DNA from: Streptomyces sp. CGMCC 4.7035
GTDB lineage: Bacteria > Actinomycetota > Actinomycetes > Streptomycetales > Streptomycetaceae
Direction of reading: 5' to 3'
Assembly (NCBI RefSeq): GCF_031583065.1
Contig: NZ_CP134053.1
Span: 3,658,001 to 3,722,000, forward strand
Length of the DNA stretch: 64,000 nucleotides
In this document: positions 34,022 through 43,741 of the stretch, in pieces
How positions within the stretch are numbered: position 1 is the stretch's first letter
Layout: every line of letters begins with the position of its first letter
Made by a program: the position numbers and the translations under genes
The notes under the pieces: generated by a model
Database searches by the model: none
What the model saw: only the letters and a program-made list of their open reading frames with translations
What the model was told of the DNA's origin: nothing

Positions 34022-35005
34022 TCAGAGCCGGCCCGGCGGCAGCCCCGCGCTCCGGTCGACGGGCACGGCCTTCCCTGGGCCCTTGCCATAGCTGTAGCCG
34101 TTGCCCGCCAGCGTCGCGCCCACTTCCGCGGCCTTCTGCCGCAGCCAGATGTGGCCCGCGTCCTGAGCGTGCACCGGGTGCCACCACATCGCCTCCCGCA
34201 CCGGTACCGCCTCGAAGGGGCAGGGCAGGACGCGCACCGCGGCCGATCGGACCGCCTTGCGCGCCAGGCGCTCCTGGATCATCGCGATCCGGCGGGTGCC
34301 CTCGACCATGAGGGGCAGCAGCTGAAAGGTCTGCACGGACACCTCCACCTGGGGACTGATCCCTATCATGCTGAGCTGGCGGGCGGCCGGGGCGTCGTAG
34401 GGACGCTGGTAGACGGCCCAGGGCAGACGCCCCAGCTGGTCCAGGGAGAGTTCGTCACCGATCTCGGGGTGATCGTCGGCGACCAGGAACAGCCAGCGGT
34501 CCTGGTGGAGGTCGACGGCGGGCAAGCCGTCGATGACGCCGTGCGGCATCAGCAGTCCGTCGACGGTGCTCAGCACCCCGGCGGTGTTCTCCACGACGGA
34601 CGGTGCCGGGTGCTGGAAGGTGAGCCTGATGCCGGGCGCCTCCTCGTGCAGGGTGCGGGCGAGTGCGGCACCGAACACGGCCGCCCCGTAGTCGGAGGCG
34701 AGCAGGGTGAACTCACGTGACTCCGCCGCCGGGTCGAAGTCGGCCTGGCTGGCGAAGACCCGCTCCAGCAGGTCGCACGCGGTGGCGCTGCGGTCGCGCA
34801 GGGCGGCGCCGAGCGGAGTCAGCTCGTAGGCGTTGCCGGTGCGGGCGAGCAATTCGTCATCGAAATGGCGGCGCAGCCGGGACAGCGCGGCGCTCATGGC
34901 CGGCTGGCTGAGGCCGATGCGCTCGCCGGCCCGGGTGACATTGCGCTCCTCCAGCAGCGCGCGAAGGGCGAGGACCAGATTGAGGTCGAGTCGGGACAGG
35001 TTCAC
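34022..35005 (-). CDS. LysR-family regulator of the aromatic cluster
   Basis: 327 residues. N-terminal HTH (LDLNLVLALRALLEERNVTR, GLSQPAMSAALSRLR, FDDELLAR) and a PBP2-type sensor domain, closest in feel to the NodD/NahR/LinR branch that senses aromatics. The GTG at 35005 is preferred because TAGGTGG is six bases upstream; ATG 35032 would add nine residues. It is divergent from the FAH-family gene at 35124 with palindromes in the gap, the standard LysR arrangement. Confidence 0.88.
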   Translation of the reverse strand: MNLSRLDLNLVLALRALLEERNVTRAGERIGLSQPAMSAALSRLRRHFDDELLARTGNAYELTPLGAALRDRSATACDLLERVFASQADFDPAAESREFTLLASDYGAAVFGAALARTLHEEAPGIRLTFQHPAPSVVENTAGVLSTVDGLLMPHGVIDGLPAVDLHQDRWLFLVADDHPEIGDELSLDQLGRLPWAVYQRPYDAPAARQLSMIGISPQVEVSVQTFQLLPLMVEGTRRIAMIQERLARKAVRSAAVRVLPCPFEAVPVREAMWWHPVHAQDAGHIWLRQKAAEVGATLAGNGYSYGKGPGKAVPVDRSAGLPPGRL

Positions 35006-35030
35006 CGGCAACCACCTAGCAACGAGAGTC

Positions 35031-35058
35031 ATCCATGACGTGGATTCGACACATCCAC
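35031..35058. promoter_or_regulatory. LysR-type operator
   Basis: Overlapping inverted repeats: ATCCA-TGACG-TGGAT (35031-35045) and GTGGAT-TCGACAC-ATCCAC (35040-35058). The second has the size and T-N11-A flavour of a LysR box. It lies between lysR and the first catabolic gene. Confidence 0.6.
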
Positions 35059-35123
35059 AGGATTAATTTCCGTGATTGGTCGATCGGGGTCAGAGTAGAC
35101 CCCAACCCGCAGGAGGAAATCTG

Positions 35124-36107
35124 ATGGCAATGCTCGCGCAATCAGTCGGCCCGTTCGCGCTCGGCACGTTCTCCGCTCAGGACGGGGAGTCGTTTCCCGG
35201 CCTCCTGGCCAATGACCGGGTACTCGATCTGCGCAGCGCCCTGGACTGGGCGCCGTCGGATCTGCGCGCAGTCCTGGAGCGGTGGGAGGAGACCCTCCCC
35301 GTCCTGCGCACCCTGGCGGACGACGACTCCCTCGGCCGGCTGCCACTGGAGGGCCTGCGCGTGCACGCCCCCATCGAGCCGCGGCAGATCTTTCAGTCCG
35401 GCGCCAACTACCGGCAGCACGTGATCGATCTGGAGGTCGCCCACCGTTCCCCCGACGACCCCCGCACCGTCGAGGAGGCACGAGCGGAGATCGCCGCGGT
35501 CATGGACCGCCGGGCCGCCGAGGACCTGCCCTACGTGTTCATCGGCCTGCCCAGCGCGATCACGGGCCCCTACGACGACGTGGTCCTGCCCGCCTGGGCC
35601 GAAAAGCCGGACTGGGAGCTGGAGTTGGCGGCCGTCGTCGCCAAGCCCGCCTACCGGGTGACGGTCGAGGAGGCCCTGGAGTACGTCGCCGGGTACACCA
35701 TCGCCAACGACCTCACCGACCGCGCCACCGTGTTCCGCCGGGACATGAAGGCCATCGGCACCGACTGGCTGCGCTGCAAGAACGCTCCCGGTTTCACGCC
35801 GCTCGGCCCGTGGCTCGTACCTGCGGAGTCGATCGCGGACACCGGTGACCTGCGGGTCACGCTCAAGCTGAACGGCGAGACCATGCAGGACGAGTCCACC
35901 AAGGACATGCTCTTCGGAGTCGCCCGGTTGGTGTCGTACGCCTCGCAGACGGCTCAACTCCTGCCCGGTGACCTGGTGTTGACCGGAAGCCCGGCCGGCA
36001 ACGGCATCCACTGGGGACGCCTGCTGCGCGACGGCGACGTCATGGAGGGTTCCATCACCGGTCTGGGCGTGCAGCGCACCCGCTGTGTCGCGGAGGGAGC
36101 GGCATGA
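35124..36107 (+). CDS. Fumarylacetoacetate hydrolase (FAH) family protein I
   Basis: 327 residues. FAH-fold C-terminal core with the metal-binding acidic residues in DWELELAAVVAKP and NDLTDRATVF, and LTGSPAGNG near the end. FAH-family enzymes hydrolyse or decarboxylate acylpyruvates and hydroxymuconate-type ring-fission products. AGGAGG precedes the ATG. First gene of the operon; its last four bases overlap the start of the cyclase gene (ATGA), indicating translational coupling. A second FAH gene follows at 40491, so the pathway probably has two C-C hydrolysis, hydratase or isomerase steps. Confidence 0.88.
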   Translation: MAMLAQSVGPFALGTFSAQDGESFPGLLANDRVLDLRSALDWAPSDLRAVLERWEETLPVLRTLADDDSLGRLPLEGLRVHAPIEPRQIFQSGANYRQHVIDLEVAHRSPDDPRTVEEARAEIAAVMDRRAAEDLPYVFIGLPSAITGPYDDVVLPAWAEKPDWELELAAVVAKPAYRVTVEEALEYVAGYTIANDLTDRATVFRRDMKAIGTDWLRCKNAPGFTPLGPWLVPAESIADTGDLRVTLKLNGETMQDESTKDMLFGVARLVSYASQTAQLLPGDLVLTGSPAGNGIHWGRLLRDGDVMEGSITGLGVQRTRCVAEGAA

Positions 36108-37066
36108 GCCTGGACCGCCGCGACCCGGAGGGCGCGATAGCCGAGGCCGCCAAGGCGTACTCCAACTGGGGGCGTTGGGGTGAGGACGACGTGCTCGGCA
36201 CACTGAACTTCCTCGACGAGGCCAAGCGGCGCGAGGGCGCGGCGCTCGTACGCCGCGGCGTGAGCTTCTCGCTGTCGCAGCGGTTCGACATGAACGGCCC
36301 GCAGAAGGGCTGGCGCCGGCGGACCAACCCGGTGCACACCATGCTCGACACGGGGACCGATGCGGCACTGGGCAATCAGGGTTTCCCGCACGGCATCGGC
36401 GGCGCGGACGACGTGATCGCGATGCCGCTGCAGTGCTCCACCCAGTGGGACGGCCTCGGGCACATCTTCGACCACGGCAAGGCGTGGAACGGACGGGCCG
36501 CCGAGCAGGTGGTCACCTCCGACGGAGACCTTGTCACCGGCATCGAGCACATGGCGCCGTACGTCGCGGGACGCGGCGTGTTGCTCGACGTGGCCCTGGT
36601 CGTCGGCACGGACGGCGAGCTGCCCGACGGGTTCGCCATCACCGAGGAGCACCTCGAGCAGACCGCTGAGGCCCATGGGGTGACCGTCGGCCGCGGCGAC
36701 ATCGTCCTCGTCCGTACCGGACGTCTCGCCCGCGCCCGCCGCGACGGCTGGGGCGACTACGCGGGCGGCCCCGCGCCCGGCCTGTCGTTCACCACCGCCG
36801 GCTGGCTGCACGGCACCGAGATCGCCGCCATCGCCACCGACACCTGGGGTTTCGAGGTCCGCCCCAACGAGTTCGAGGGCGCCTTCCAGCCGCTGCACCA
36901 GGTCGTCATCCCCAACATGGGCCTGCTGATCGGCGAGATGTGGGACCTCGACGCACTCGCCGCCGACTGCGCCGACGACGGCGTGTACGAGTTCTGGCTC
37001 ACCGCCGCTCCCCTCCCCATCACCGGAGCCGTCGGCTCCCCGGTCAACCCGATCGCCGTCAAGTAA
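36104..37066 (+). CDS. Cyclase-family metal hydrolase (kynurenine formamidase-like)
   Basis: 320 residues of the cyclase family (PF04199-type fold: arylformamidases, isatin hydrolases and polyketide cyclases). The metal/active-site region reads QCSTQWDGLGHIFD (about 109-122), a variant of the family's H-x-G-T-H-x-D-x-P-x-H signature in which Asp and the last His are kept. Longer members like this act on cyclic or amide-linked aromatic intermediates. Starts inside the stop of the upstream FAH gene. Confidence 0.85.
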   Translation: MSLDRRDPEGAIAEAAKAYSNWGRWGEDDVLGTLNFLDEAKRREGAALVRRGVSFSLSQRFDMNGPQKGWRRRTNPVHTMLDTGTDAALGNQGFPHGIGGADDVIAMPLQCSTQWDGLGHIFDHGKAWNGRAAEQVVTSDGDLVTGIEHMAPYVAGRGVLLDVALVVGTDGELPDGFAITEEHLEQTAEAHGVTVGRGDIVLVRTGRLARARRDGWGDYAGGPAPGLSFTTAGWLHGTEIAAIATDTWGFEVRPNEFEGAFQPLHQVVIPNMGLLIGEMWDLDALAADCADDGVYEFWLTAAPLPITGAVGSPVNPIAVK

Positions 37067-37077
37067 CCCGCACTACT

Positions 37078-37118
37078 GCCGGATGCGCCGTTCCCCGGAC
37101 AGCAGCGGCGCATCCGGC
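37078..37118 (+). terminator. Hairpin between cyclase and monooxygenase genes
   Basis: GCCGGATGCGCCG (37078-37090) pairs perfectly with 37106-37118 across 15 bases, 11 bases after the cyclase stop. It divides the cluster into two transcriptional sections, or attenuates read-through. Confidence 0.65.
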
Positions 37119-37241
37119 CTCCACCGCTCCACCCGCTTCGCCGGGTGACCCGTCCCCACCTCTGGCCCGCACTCGCGGCGGGCGAGCCGCAGCCCCCGCC
37201 GCCCGAAGTCGCGCGGCCCAACCCCGGGAGGAATCCCCGAC

Positions 37242-38417
37242 ATGGCTGACAGCCGCACTCTCTCCCAGCCTCCGGCCGGGGGCACACCCACCGTCCTGGT
37301 CATCGGCGGGGGCGCCTCAGGCAACGCCGTCACCATCCTGCTGCGCCGCGCCGGCATCGCCGTCGACCTGATCGAGGCCAAGCCGGACGGGAACGCCACC
37401 ACCGGCTCCGGCATCACCCTCCAGGGCAACGCCCTGCGGGTCCTGCGCGAACTGGGCGTGTGGGAACAGGTGAAAGCCTCCGGATACGCCTTCGGCTCGC
37501 TGGGCGTGACCACCCCCGACGGCACCGTCCTGTTCGTCGCCGAGGACATCCAGACCGGCGGCGAGGACCTGCCCGCCACCCTCGGCATGCAGCGCCCCCA
37601 GCTGCAGCAGATCCTCATCGACACGGTCCGCGCCTCCGGCGCCGGCGTTCGCCTTGGCATCACCGCCGAAGCGCTGAAGCAGGACGCCGACGGCGTGTCG
37701 GTGCGCTTCAGCGACGGCAGCGAGGGCCGCTACGACCTGGTGATCGGCGCCGACGGAGTCAACTCCGCCACCCGCGCCGCGATCGGCATCACGGACAAAC
37801 CCGAGCCGACCGGCATGGCCATCTGGCGCATCGCCGCCCCGCGGCCCGAGAGCGTGACGCGCACCGACCTCGCCTACGGCGGCCCCGCCTACATCGCCGG
37901 CTACTGCCCCACCAGCGAGAACACTATCTACGCGTACGTCGTCGAAGGGTGCCGCGACCGCGCCTCCATCGACCCGGCCACCTACGCCGACGAGATGCGC
38001 CGCCTGGCGCAGAGCTACGGCGGGGTCTGGCCGGAGATCACCGAGCACATCACCGACCCGAAGAAGGTCAACTACACCTGGTTCGACCGCCTGCTGGTCG
38101 AGGACTCCTGGCACCGGGGCCGGGTCGTGCTCATCGGCGACGCCGCCCACTGCTGCCCGCCCACCCTGGCCCAGGGCGCGGCCATGTCCCTGGAGGACGC
38201 CCTCGTCCTCGCCGAGCTGCTCAGCGGGGCCGTGGCCGACGGCCGGGACTGGGACGACGAGCTGCTCCAGGCCTACCACGACCGCCGCATTCCCCGGGTG
38301 CGCACCGTCGTCGAGGCGTCCATGCAGATCGGCCAGTGGCAGCTGGACGGTGTGCGCGACGCCGACATGGCCGGGCTGGTCGGCCGCACCATGAACCTCC
38401 TCAAGGAACGCCCGTGA
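37242..38417 (+). CDS. FAD-dependent aromatic monooxygenase
   Basis: 391 residues, PHBH-fold flavoprotein hydroxylase. The dinucleotide motif VLVIGGGASGNAV is at about 16-28, the DG motif is VIGADGVNSATR (about 168-179), and the FAD-phosphate GD motif is IGDAAHCCPPTLAQGA (about 300-315). Such single-component enzymes hydroxylate phenolic or carboxylated rings to make them ready for ring cleavage. GGGAGGA precedes the ATG. Its stop overlaps the next gene by four bases. Confidence 0.9.
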   Translation: MADSRTLSQPPAGGTPTVLVIGGGASGNAVTILLRRAGIAVDLIEAKPDGNATTGSGITLQGNALRVLRELGVWEQVKASGYAFGSLGVTTPDGTVLFVAEDIQTGGEDLPATLGMQRPQLQQILIDTVRASGAGVRLGITAEALKQDADGVSVRFSDGSEGRYDLVIGADGVNSATRAAIGITDKPEPTGMAIWRIAAPRPESVTRTDLAYGGPAYIAGYCPTSENTIYAYVVEGCRDRASIDPATYADEMRRLAQSYGGVWPEITEHITDPKKVNYTWFDRLLVEDSWHRGRVVLIGDAAHCCPPTLAQGAAMSLEDALVLAELLSGAVADGRDWDDELLQAYHDRRIPRVRTVVEASMQIGQWQLDGVRDADMAGLVGRTMNLLKERP

Positions 38418-39424
38418 CCACCACCGCATCCTCCGCGCCGACCATCGACGTCCACGCCCACCTCCTGCTCCCGGAGGTCGAGGAGGCCGTCGCCGGTCAT
38501 CCCGGTCTCGCCGAGGCCCGCGCCCTCGACGCGCGCCGCAACGGCCCGGCGGCCCTGGCAGTGAACGGTCCGATGGTCGGCGCGCGCGTGCCGAAGCTGA
38601 CGGACGCCGCGGTGCGCCTGACGGCCATGGACGCGCAGGGCGTGGACATCCAGCTGGTCAGCCCCTCGCCGTCCCACTACCACTACTGGGCCGAGCCCCG
38701 ACTGGCCGAGAAGGTCTGCCGACTGGCCAACGAGGGCACCGCCGCACACTGTGCGAAGGCTCCCGACCGCCTGCACGGCCTGGGCCTGGTCCCGCTCCAG
38801 CATCCCGACCTCGCGGTCGGCCTGCTCGACCACGCCCTGGACCAAGGGCTGAGTGGAGTGGAGATCTCCTCGCACGCGCCCGGCCACGAACTGTCGGACC
38901 CGGCGTACGAAGCCTTCTGGTCCCGTGCGGAGGAGACAGGCGCCCTGGTCTTCCTGCACCCGTTCGGCTGCTCCCTCGACGAGCGCCTGGACCAGTGGTA
39001 CCTGTCCAACACCGTCGGCCAGCCCACCGAGAACGCGGTCGCCCTCTCCCACCTGATCTTCTCCGGCGTCCTGGACCGTCATCCGGGCCTGAAGCTGATC
39101 GCGGCGCACGGCGGCGGCTACCTGCCCACCCACATCGGCCGCTCCGACCACGCCTGGCGGTCCCGTCCCGACGCCAGGGGCTGTGAGCGGGAACCGAGCA
39201 GCTATCTGAAGCAGCTGTACTTCGACTCCCTCGTCCACGACCCTCAGGTGCTGCGGGAGTTGCTGCGAGCGGTCGGCCCGGAACGGGTCCTGCTCGGCTC
39301 CGACTTCCCCTTCGACATGGGCACCGACGACCCGCTCGGCGCGCTGCGCGCCGCGGACCTGCCCGACACCGACTTCCACTCCGTCCGCGGCGGAAACGCC
39401 GCGGCTCTGCTCAACCTCGTCTGA
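38414..39424 (+). CDS. ACMSD-like amidohydrolase (decarboxylase)
   Basis: 336 residues from GTG 38414, overlapping the monooxygenase stop (GTGA). Amidohydrolase-2 family: metal-binding H-x-H in IDVHAHL (His14, His16), a His in IAAHGGGYLP and the conserved Asp in LLGSDFPFDMG. Relatives include aminocarboxymuconate-semialdehyde decarboxylase and resorcylate/5-carboxyvanillate decarboxylases, so non-oxidative decarboxylation of an aromatic acid or a ring-fission product is likely. Confidence 0.87.
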   Translation: MTTTASSAPTIDVHAHLLLPEVEEAVAGHPGLAEARALDARRNGPAALAVNGPMVGARVPKLTDAAVRLTAMDAQGVDIQLVSPSPSHYHYWAEPRLAEKVCRLANEGTAAHCAKAPDRLHGLGLVPLQHPDLAVGLLDHALDQGLSGVEISSHAPGHELSDPAYEAFWSRAEETGALVFLHPFGCSLDERLDQWYLSNTVGQPTENAVALSHLIFSGVLDRHPGLKLIAAHGGGYLPTHIGRSDHAWRSRPDARGCEREPSSYLKQLYFDSLVHDPQVLRELLRAVGPERVLLGSDFPFDMGTDDPLGALRAADLPDTDFHSVRGGNAAALLNLV

Positions 39425-39436
39425 GGAGCTCCCCCC

Positions 39437-40375
39437 ATGAACAACCGCCTGCTCACCCACCTCCGCCACGTCGACCTCGCCGTGCCGGACTACGACAAGC
39501 AACTCGACTTCTACGCCGGAGTCTGGGGCCTGACCAAGGTCGCCGAGGATTCCGGCATCTCCTTCCTGGCCGCCGAGGGCAGCCCGGAGCAGTACGTCGT
39601 CCGGCTGCGCAAGGCCGAGGAGAAGCGTCTCGACCTCGTGTCCTACGGTGCCGCGAGCCCGGCCGACGTGGACACGCTCGCCGAGCAACTCCTCGCCGGG
39701 GGCGTGCAGTTGATCTCCCAGCCGGGCAAGGTGGACACACCCGGCGGCGGTTATGGCTTCCGCTTCTTCGACGTCGACGGGCGCACCATCGAGGTCTCGG
39801 CCGACGTCGAGGTGCGGCAGCACCGCAAGATCGAGGAGAAGGAGTCGATCCCGGTCAAGCTGTCGCACGTCGTGCTCAACTCGCCGGATCTGGACAAGAC
39901 CAAGGCGTGGTACGAGGAGCACCTCGGCTTCCGGCTGTCCGACACGCTCGGCCATCCGCACATCGGCGACGTCATGCACTTCATGCGGATCAGCAACCAG
40001 CACCACTCCATGGCCATCGCCAAGGGCCCGCACACCTCGCTGCACCACATCTCCTTCGAGATGCGCGGAATCGACGAGTACATGCGCGGCTCCGGCCGTG
40101 TCATCCGTTCCGGCGCCCGCAAGATCTGGGGGCCGGGCCGGCACATGGCGGGCGACAACACCTTCACCTACTTCCTCGACCCGCACGGCAACACGGTGGA
40201 GTACACGACGGAGTTGGAGCTGCTGGACGAGGACACCTGGCACCCGCACGTCTACGACTTCTCCAAGCCCGAGGTCACCGACCAGTGGGGCACGGCCAAC
40301 CCGATGAACGAACTGGTTACCAAGGAGTCGTTCAACGACGTCGACCGCGGCGTCTTCGTCGCCCCGCCGGTCTGA
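39437..40375 (+). CDS. Extradiol ring-cleavage dioxygenase (VOC superfamily)
   Basis: 312 residues with two vicinal-oxygen-chelate modules, as in catechol 2,3-dioxygenases. The probable Fe(II) ligands lie in the second module: His in KLSHVVL (about 143), His in SLHHISFE (about 202) and Glu in NTVEYTTE (about 255). The product would be a semialdehyde or ketoacid for the FAH enzymes. Twelve bases after the amidohydrolase gene. Confidence 0.88.
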   Translation: MNNRLLTHLRHVDLAVPDYDKQLDFYAGVWGLTKVAEDSGISFLAAEGSPEQYVVRLRKAEEKRLDLVSYGAASPADVDTLAEQLLAGGVQLISQPGKVDTPGGGYGFRFFDVDGRTIEVSADVEVRQHRKIEEKESIPVKLSHVVLNSPDLDKTKAWYEEHLGFRLSDTLGHPHIGDVMHFMRISNQHHSMAIAKGPHTSLHHISFEMRGIDEYMRGSGRVIRSGARKIWGPGRHMAGDNTFTYFLDPHGNTVEYTTELELLDEDTWHPHVYDFSKPEVTDQWGTANPMNELVTKESFNDVDRGVFVAPPV

Positions 40376-40394
40376 TCGGCGGAGCCTTCAGTCC

Positions 40395-40447
40395 CCGGGG
40401 GTGCGGTTGCACTGTCAACTGCCCTGACTCCCATGCCGCACCCCCGG
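40395..40447 (+). terminator. Long-loop hairpin after the dioxygenase gene
   Basis: CCGGGGGTGCGG (40395-40406) pairs with CCGCACCCCCGG (40436-40447) across a 29-base loop, in the 115-base gap before the second FAH gene. It may be a processing or attenuation site rather than a true terminator. Confidence 0.4.
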
Positions 40448-40490
40448 CCTTCGTGCCACCCCTCACGCCGACAGCCGACAGGAAACTGCC

Positions 40491-41462
40491 ATGCGATTCG
40501 CCGCGTACGAGTACCGCAACCGACGCCACGTGGCCGTCGTCTCAGAGGACGGCACGCTCCACCCTCTGCCCGGCGTCAGCTCACTGACCGGCCTGCTCGC
40601 CGAGGGCGGCGGCCTGCCCGAACTGCTCGACGCGGGCTCCGCGACCCTCGACGTTCCGGCCGGCCCCCACATCGCCGACGTACGACTGCTGGCGCCGCTC
40701 CAGCCGCCCACCGTGCGGGACTTCGTCACCTTCGAGGAGCACGTCGAGGGCGTACGGCGGTCCGTGGACGGGGCTGCCGGGGTACCGGAGCGGTGGTACG
40801 CGGCCCCGACGTTCTACTTCGGCAACCCCTACGCGATGTACGGGCCGTACGACGACATCCCCATGCCGCCGGGGTCGAGCGTGCTCGACTTCGAGCTGGA
40901 GGTCGCCGCCGTGATCGGAAAGGAGGGCCGCGACCTCACGCCCGAGCAGGCCCGCGACCACATCGTCGGCTACACCGTCTTCAACGACTGGTCGGCACGG
41001 GACCTGCAGTCCGCCGAGATGAAGGTCGGCCTCGGCCCCTGCAAGGGCAAGGACACCGCCACCACGCTGGGTCCTTACCTGGTCACCGCCGACGAGCTGG
41101 GGAAGTACCGCGACGCGGACGGCTTCCTGCGCCTGGCGCTCACCGCCGAGATCAACGGCGAGGTCGTGGGCAAGGATCTGCTGTCCAACATGAGCTGGAC
41201 CTTCGAGGAGATGGCCGCCTACGCCTCACGCGGCACCGTCGTCCGCCCCGGCGACGTCCTCGGTTCCGGGACCTGCGGAAACGGCGGCTGCCTCGCCGAG
41301 CTGTGGGGTGTACGGGGTGAGCAGTACCCGCCTCCCCTGAAGCCCGGCGACACGGTCACCCTCACCGTCGAGGGCATCGGCTCCGTCTCCAACACCGTGG
41401 TGCCCGGCCCTGATCCCATACCGGTTCCGGTCGCCCGGCGCCGCCCCCGGGAGCGGCCGTGA
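40491..41462 (+). CDS. Fumarylacetoacetate hydrolase (FAH) family protein II
   Basis: 323 residues, distinct from the FAH protein at 35124. It has an N-terminal domain of about 70 residues (FAAYEYRNRRHVAVVSEDG) and an FAH core with DFELEVAAVIGKEGRDL (acidic metal ligands), FNDWSARDLQ and GSGTCGNGGCLAEL. This longer form is common in actinobacterial catabolic loci and is likely to hydrolyse an acylpyruvate. Its stop overlaps the SDR start by four bases. Confidence 0.88.
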   Translation: MRFAAYEYRNRRHVAVVSEDGTLHPLPGVSSLTGLLAEGGGLPELLDAGSATLDVPAGPHIADVRLLAPLQPPTVRDFVTFEEHVEGVRRSVDGAAGVPERWYAAPTFYFGNPYAMYGPYDDIPMPPGSSVLDFELEVAAVIGKEGRDLTPEQARDHIVGYTVFNDWSARDLQSAEMKVGLGPCKGKDTATTLGPYLVTADELGKYRDADGFLRLALTAEINGEVVGKDLLSNMSWTFEEMAAYASRGTVVRPGDVLGSGTCGNGGCLAELWGVRGEQYPPPLKPGDTVTLTVEGIGSVSNTVVPGPDPIPVPVARRRPRERP

Positions 41463-42208
41463 CCGACCTGCACCCCAAGAGGCTCCTCGGCAAGGTCGTC
41501 GTGGTCACGGGCGCGGCCGGTGGCCAGGGCGCCGCGGAGGCCGAGTCGCTGACCCGCGAGGGCGCCCGGGTGATCGCCACCGACGTCTCGGAGTCACCCG
41601 GCTGCCGCCGTCTCGACGTCACGAACGAGAAGGACTGGGCGGAACTCGCCGCCGACCTGCGTGAGGCGTACGGGCAGGTGCACGGCCTGGTCAACAACGC
41701 GGGCGTCACCTGGCGGGCCCGGATCGACGACGTACGGCCCGAGGACATGGCCCGGGTCCACGCGGTCAACGTCACTGGCCCGCTGCTGGGCATCCAGCAC
41801 CTTGCCCCGCTGATGCCACCCGGCTCCTCGATCGTGAACGTCGGCTCGTCCGCGGCGCTCACCGGCCACTACCCGGTCGCCTACACGGCCAGCAAGTGGG
41901 CCCTGCGCGGCCTGTCGCGGACCGCCGCCATGGAACTGGGGCCCGTCGGCATCCGCGTGAACATCGTCCATCCCGGCTTCATCGAAACGGACATGACCGC
42001 CTCCGCGGCGCCCGGCTTCCGAGAGGCGAACGTCCGCGAGACACCGCTCGGCCGCACCGGAACCGTCGACGAGATCACCCCGCTCGTCGTCTTCCTTCTC
42101 TCTGACGAGGCGTCCTTCATCACGGGGGCCGAGATACCGGTCGACGGCGGACTCACCGCGCACGGCGGCGCCAAGTCGATCTCTGACGCTCTGCGCGCGG
42201 ACGCCTGA
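41459..42208 (+). CDS. Short-chain dehydrogenase of the aromatic cluster
   Basis: 249 residues from GTG 41459, coupled to the FAH gene. Classical [14 protein letters not shown] cofactor loop (about 18-28), LVNNAG (about 79-84), catalytic Ser in VGSSAAL, Tyr and Lys in YTASKWAL, and PGFIETDM. It would oxidise a hydroxy intermediate or a cis-dihydrodiol using NAD(P). Confidence 0.9.
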   Translation: MTDLHPKRLLGKVVVVTGAAGGQGAAEAESLTREGARVIATDVSESPGCRRLDVTNEKDWAELAADLREAYGQVHGLVNNAGVTWRARIDDVRPEDMARVHAVNVTGPLLGIQHLAPLMPPGSSIVNVGSSAALTGHYPVAYTASKWALRGLSRTAAMELGPVGIRVNIVHPGFIETDMTASAAPGFREANVRETPLGRTGTVDEITPLVVFLLSDEASFITGAEIPVDGGLTAHGGAKSISDALRADA

Positions 42209-42254
42209 ACCGGCGACCACGCAGGACAGCCACGACAGAAAGGCCCTCTCTCTC

Positions 42255-43037
42255 ATGGACAAGGTCCGCGCTAGCGCCGCCGAGGCGGTCGTCGACATCC
42301 CCGACGGCGCGTCGCTGGCCGTCGGCGGCTTCGGCCTCAGCGGCATCCCCGGCGTGCTCATCCAGGCACTCCACGCCCAGGGCACCACCGGCCTGGAGGT
42401 CGTGTCGAACAACTGCGGTTTGGACGGGCGCGGACTGGGAGTCCTGCTGGCCGACGGCCGGATCGCCCGTGTCACGGGCAGTTACGTGGGCGAGAACAAG
42501 GAGTTCGCCCGTCAGTACCTGTCGGGCGAGCTGGAGGTGGAGCTGGTGCCGCAGGGCACGCTGGCCGAACGGCTGCGCGCCGGGGGAGCGGGCATCCCCG
42601 CCTTCTACACCCCGGCAGGGGTGGGCACCCAGGTGGCCAGGGGAGGGCTGCCCTGGCGTTACCGGCCCGACGGCACGGTCGCGGTGGCCTCCCCGCCCAA
42701 GGAGACCCGCGACTTCGCGGGCCGCGCGTACGTCCTGGAGCACGGCATCACCACCGACTTCGCCCTCGTACGGGCCTGGCGCGGCGACCGCCACGGGAAC
42801 CTGGTCTTCCGTAAGTCCGCCGCCAACTTCAACCCGCTGGCCGCGATGGCGGGCAGCGTCACCGTCGCCGAGGTGGAGGAGCTCGTCGAGCCGGGCGCGC
42901 TGAGCCCGGACGAAATCCACCTGCCGGGCATCTTCGTCCAGCGGATCGTGGTCCTCACCCCGACCGAGGCCGCCGACAAGCAGATCGAGCGCCTTTCCAT
43001 TTCCGCGTCTTCGACACAAGGGGCCGTACGCGCATGA
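42255..43037 (+). CDS. 3-oxoacid CoA-transferase subunit A
   Basis: 260 residues. Family I CoA-transferase alpha subunit (ScoA/PcaI type): [11 protein letters not shown] near the N-terminus, [20 protein letters not shown], and GTQVARGG. With the beta subunit it moves CoA from succinyl-CoA to a 3-oxoacid such as 3-oxoadipate or acetoacetate, feeding the product to thiolysis. Its last four bases overlap the beta gene (ATGA). Confidence 0.9.
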   Translation: MDKVRASAAEAVVDIPDGASLAVGGFGLSGIPGVLIQALHAQGTTGLEVVSNNCGLDGRGLGVLLADGRIARVTGSYVGENKEFARQYLSGELEVELVPQGTLAERLRAGGAGIPAFYTPAGVGTQVARGGLPWRYRPDGTVAVASPPKETRDFAGRAYVLEHGITTDFALVRAWRGDRHGNLVFRKSAANFNPLAAMAGSVTVAEVEELVEPGALSPDEIHLPGIFVQRIVVLTPTEAADKQIERLSISASSTQGAVRA

Positions 43038-43693
43038 GCACCACCCTCGGAACGCAGCTGGGCTGGACCCGGGACCAGATGGCCGCCCGCGCCGCCGCCG
43101 AACTCACCGACGGCTCCTACGTCAACCTCGGCATCGGCCTGCCCACCCTCATCCCCGGCCACCTGCCCCCGGACGTCCATGTGGTCCTGCACTCCGAGAA
43201 CGGCATCCTGGGCACAGGCCCGTACCCGACCGAGGCCGAGGTCGACCCCGACCTGATCAACGCGGGCAAGGAGACCGTCACGGTGCTGCCCGGGGCCTCC
43301 TTCTTCGACTCGGCCCTGTCCTTCGGCATGATCCGGGGCGGCCACATCGACACTGCCGTGCTCGGCGCGATGCAGGTCTCCGCCGCAGGCGACCTGGCCA
43401 ACTGGATGATCCCGGGCAAGATGGTCAAGGGCATGGGCGGCGCGATGGACCTCGTCCACGGCGCCCGCCGCGTCATCGTCCTGATGGAACACACCGCCAA
43501 GGACGGCAGCCCGAAGATCCTCACCGAATGCACCCTGCCGCTCACCGGCGAACGGTGCGTCCACCGCATCATCACCGACCTCGGCGTCCTCGACGTCACT
43601 CCCGAGGGCCTCGCTCTCGTGGAATGCGCGCCGGATGTCACCGCCGAGGACATCGCCGCCCGCACCGATGCACCTCTGATCCGGAAGTCGTGA
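43034..43693 (+). CDS. 3-oxoacid CoA-transferase subunit B
   Basis: 219 residues. Beta subunit (ScoB/PcaJ type) with the catalytic glutamate in HSENGILG (about residue 55), preceded by [12 protein letters not shown], and with [16 protein letters not shown] and [10 protein letters not shown] downstream. Length is normal for the family. Last gene of the catabolic operon, followed within eight bases by a strong terminator. Confidence 0.92.
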   Translation: MSTTLGTQLGWTRDQMAARAAAELTDGSYVNLGIGLPTLIPGHLPPDVHVVLHSENGILGTGPYPTEAEVDPDLINAGKETVTVLPGASFFDSALSFGMIRGGHIDTAVLGAMQVSAAGDLANWMIPGKMVKGMGGAMDLVHGARRVIVLMEHTAKDGSPKILTECTLPLTGERCVHRIITDLGVLDVTPEGLALVECAPDVTAEDIAARTDAPLIRKS

Positions 43694-43700
43694 ACCGACG

Positions 43701-43740
43701 CGTCGGGCGGGCAGGGACCACGGTTACTGCCCGCCCGACG
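43701..43740 (+). terminator. Terminator of the aromatic-catabolism operon
   Basis: CGTCGGGCGGGCAG (43701-43714) pairs perfectly with 43727-43740 over a 12-base loop, followed by a T/C-rich tract. The strongest terminator in the window. Confidence 0.9.
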
Positions 43741-43741
43741 T

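Noticed and set aside
35142..43564. Long minus-strand frames under the aromatic cluster (35142-36368, 38273-40249, 42659-43564)
   Set aside because: Same mirror effect; the plus strand has coupled genes with clear families and ribosome sites.
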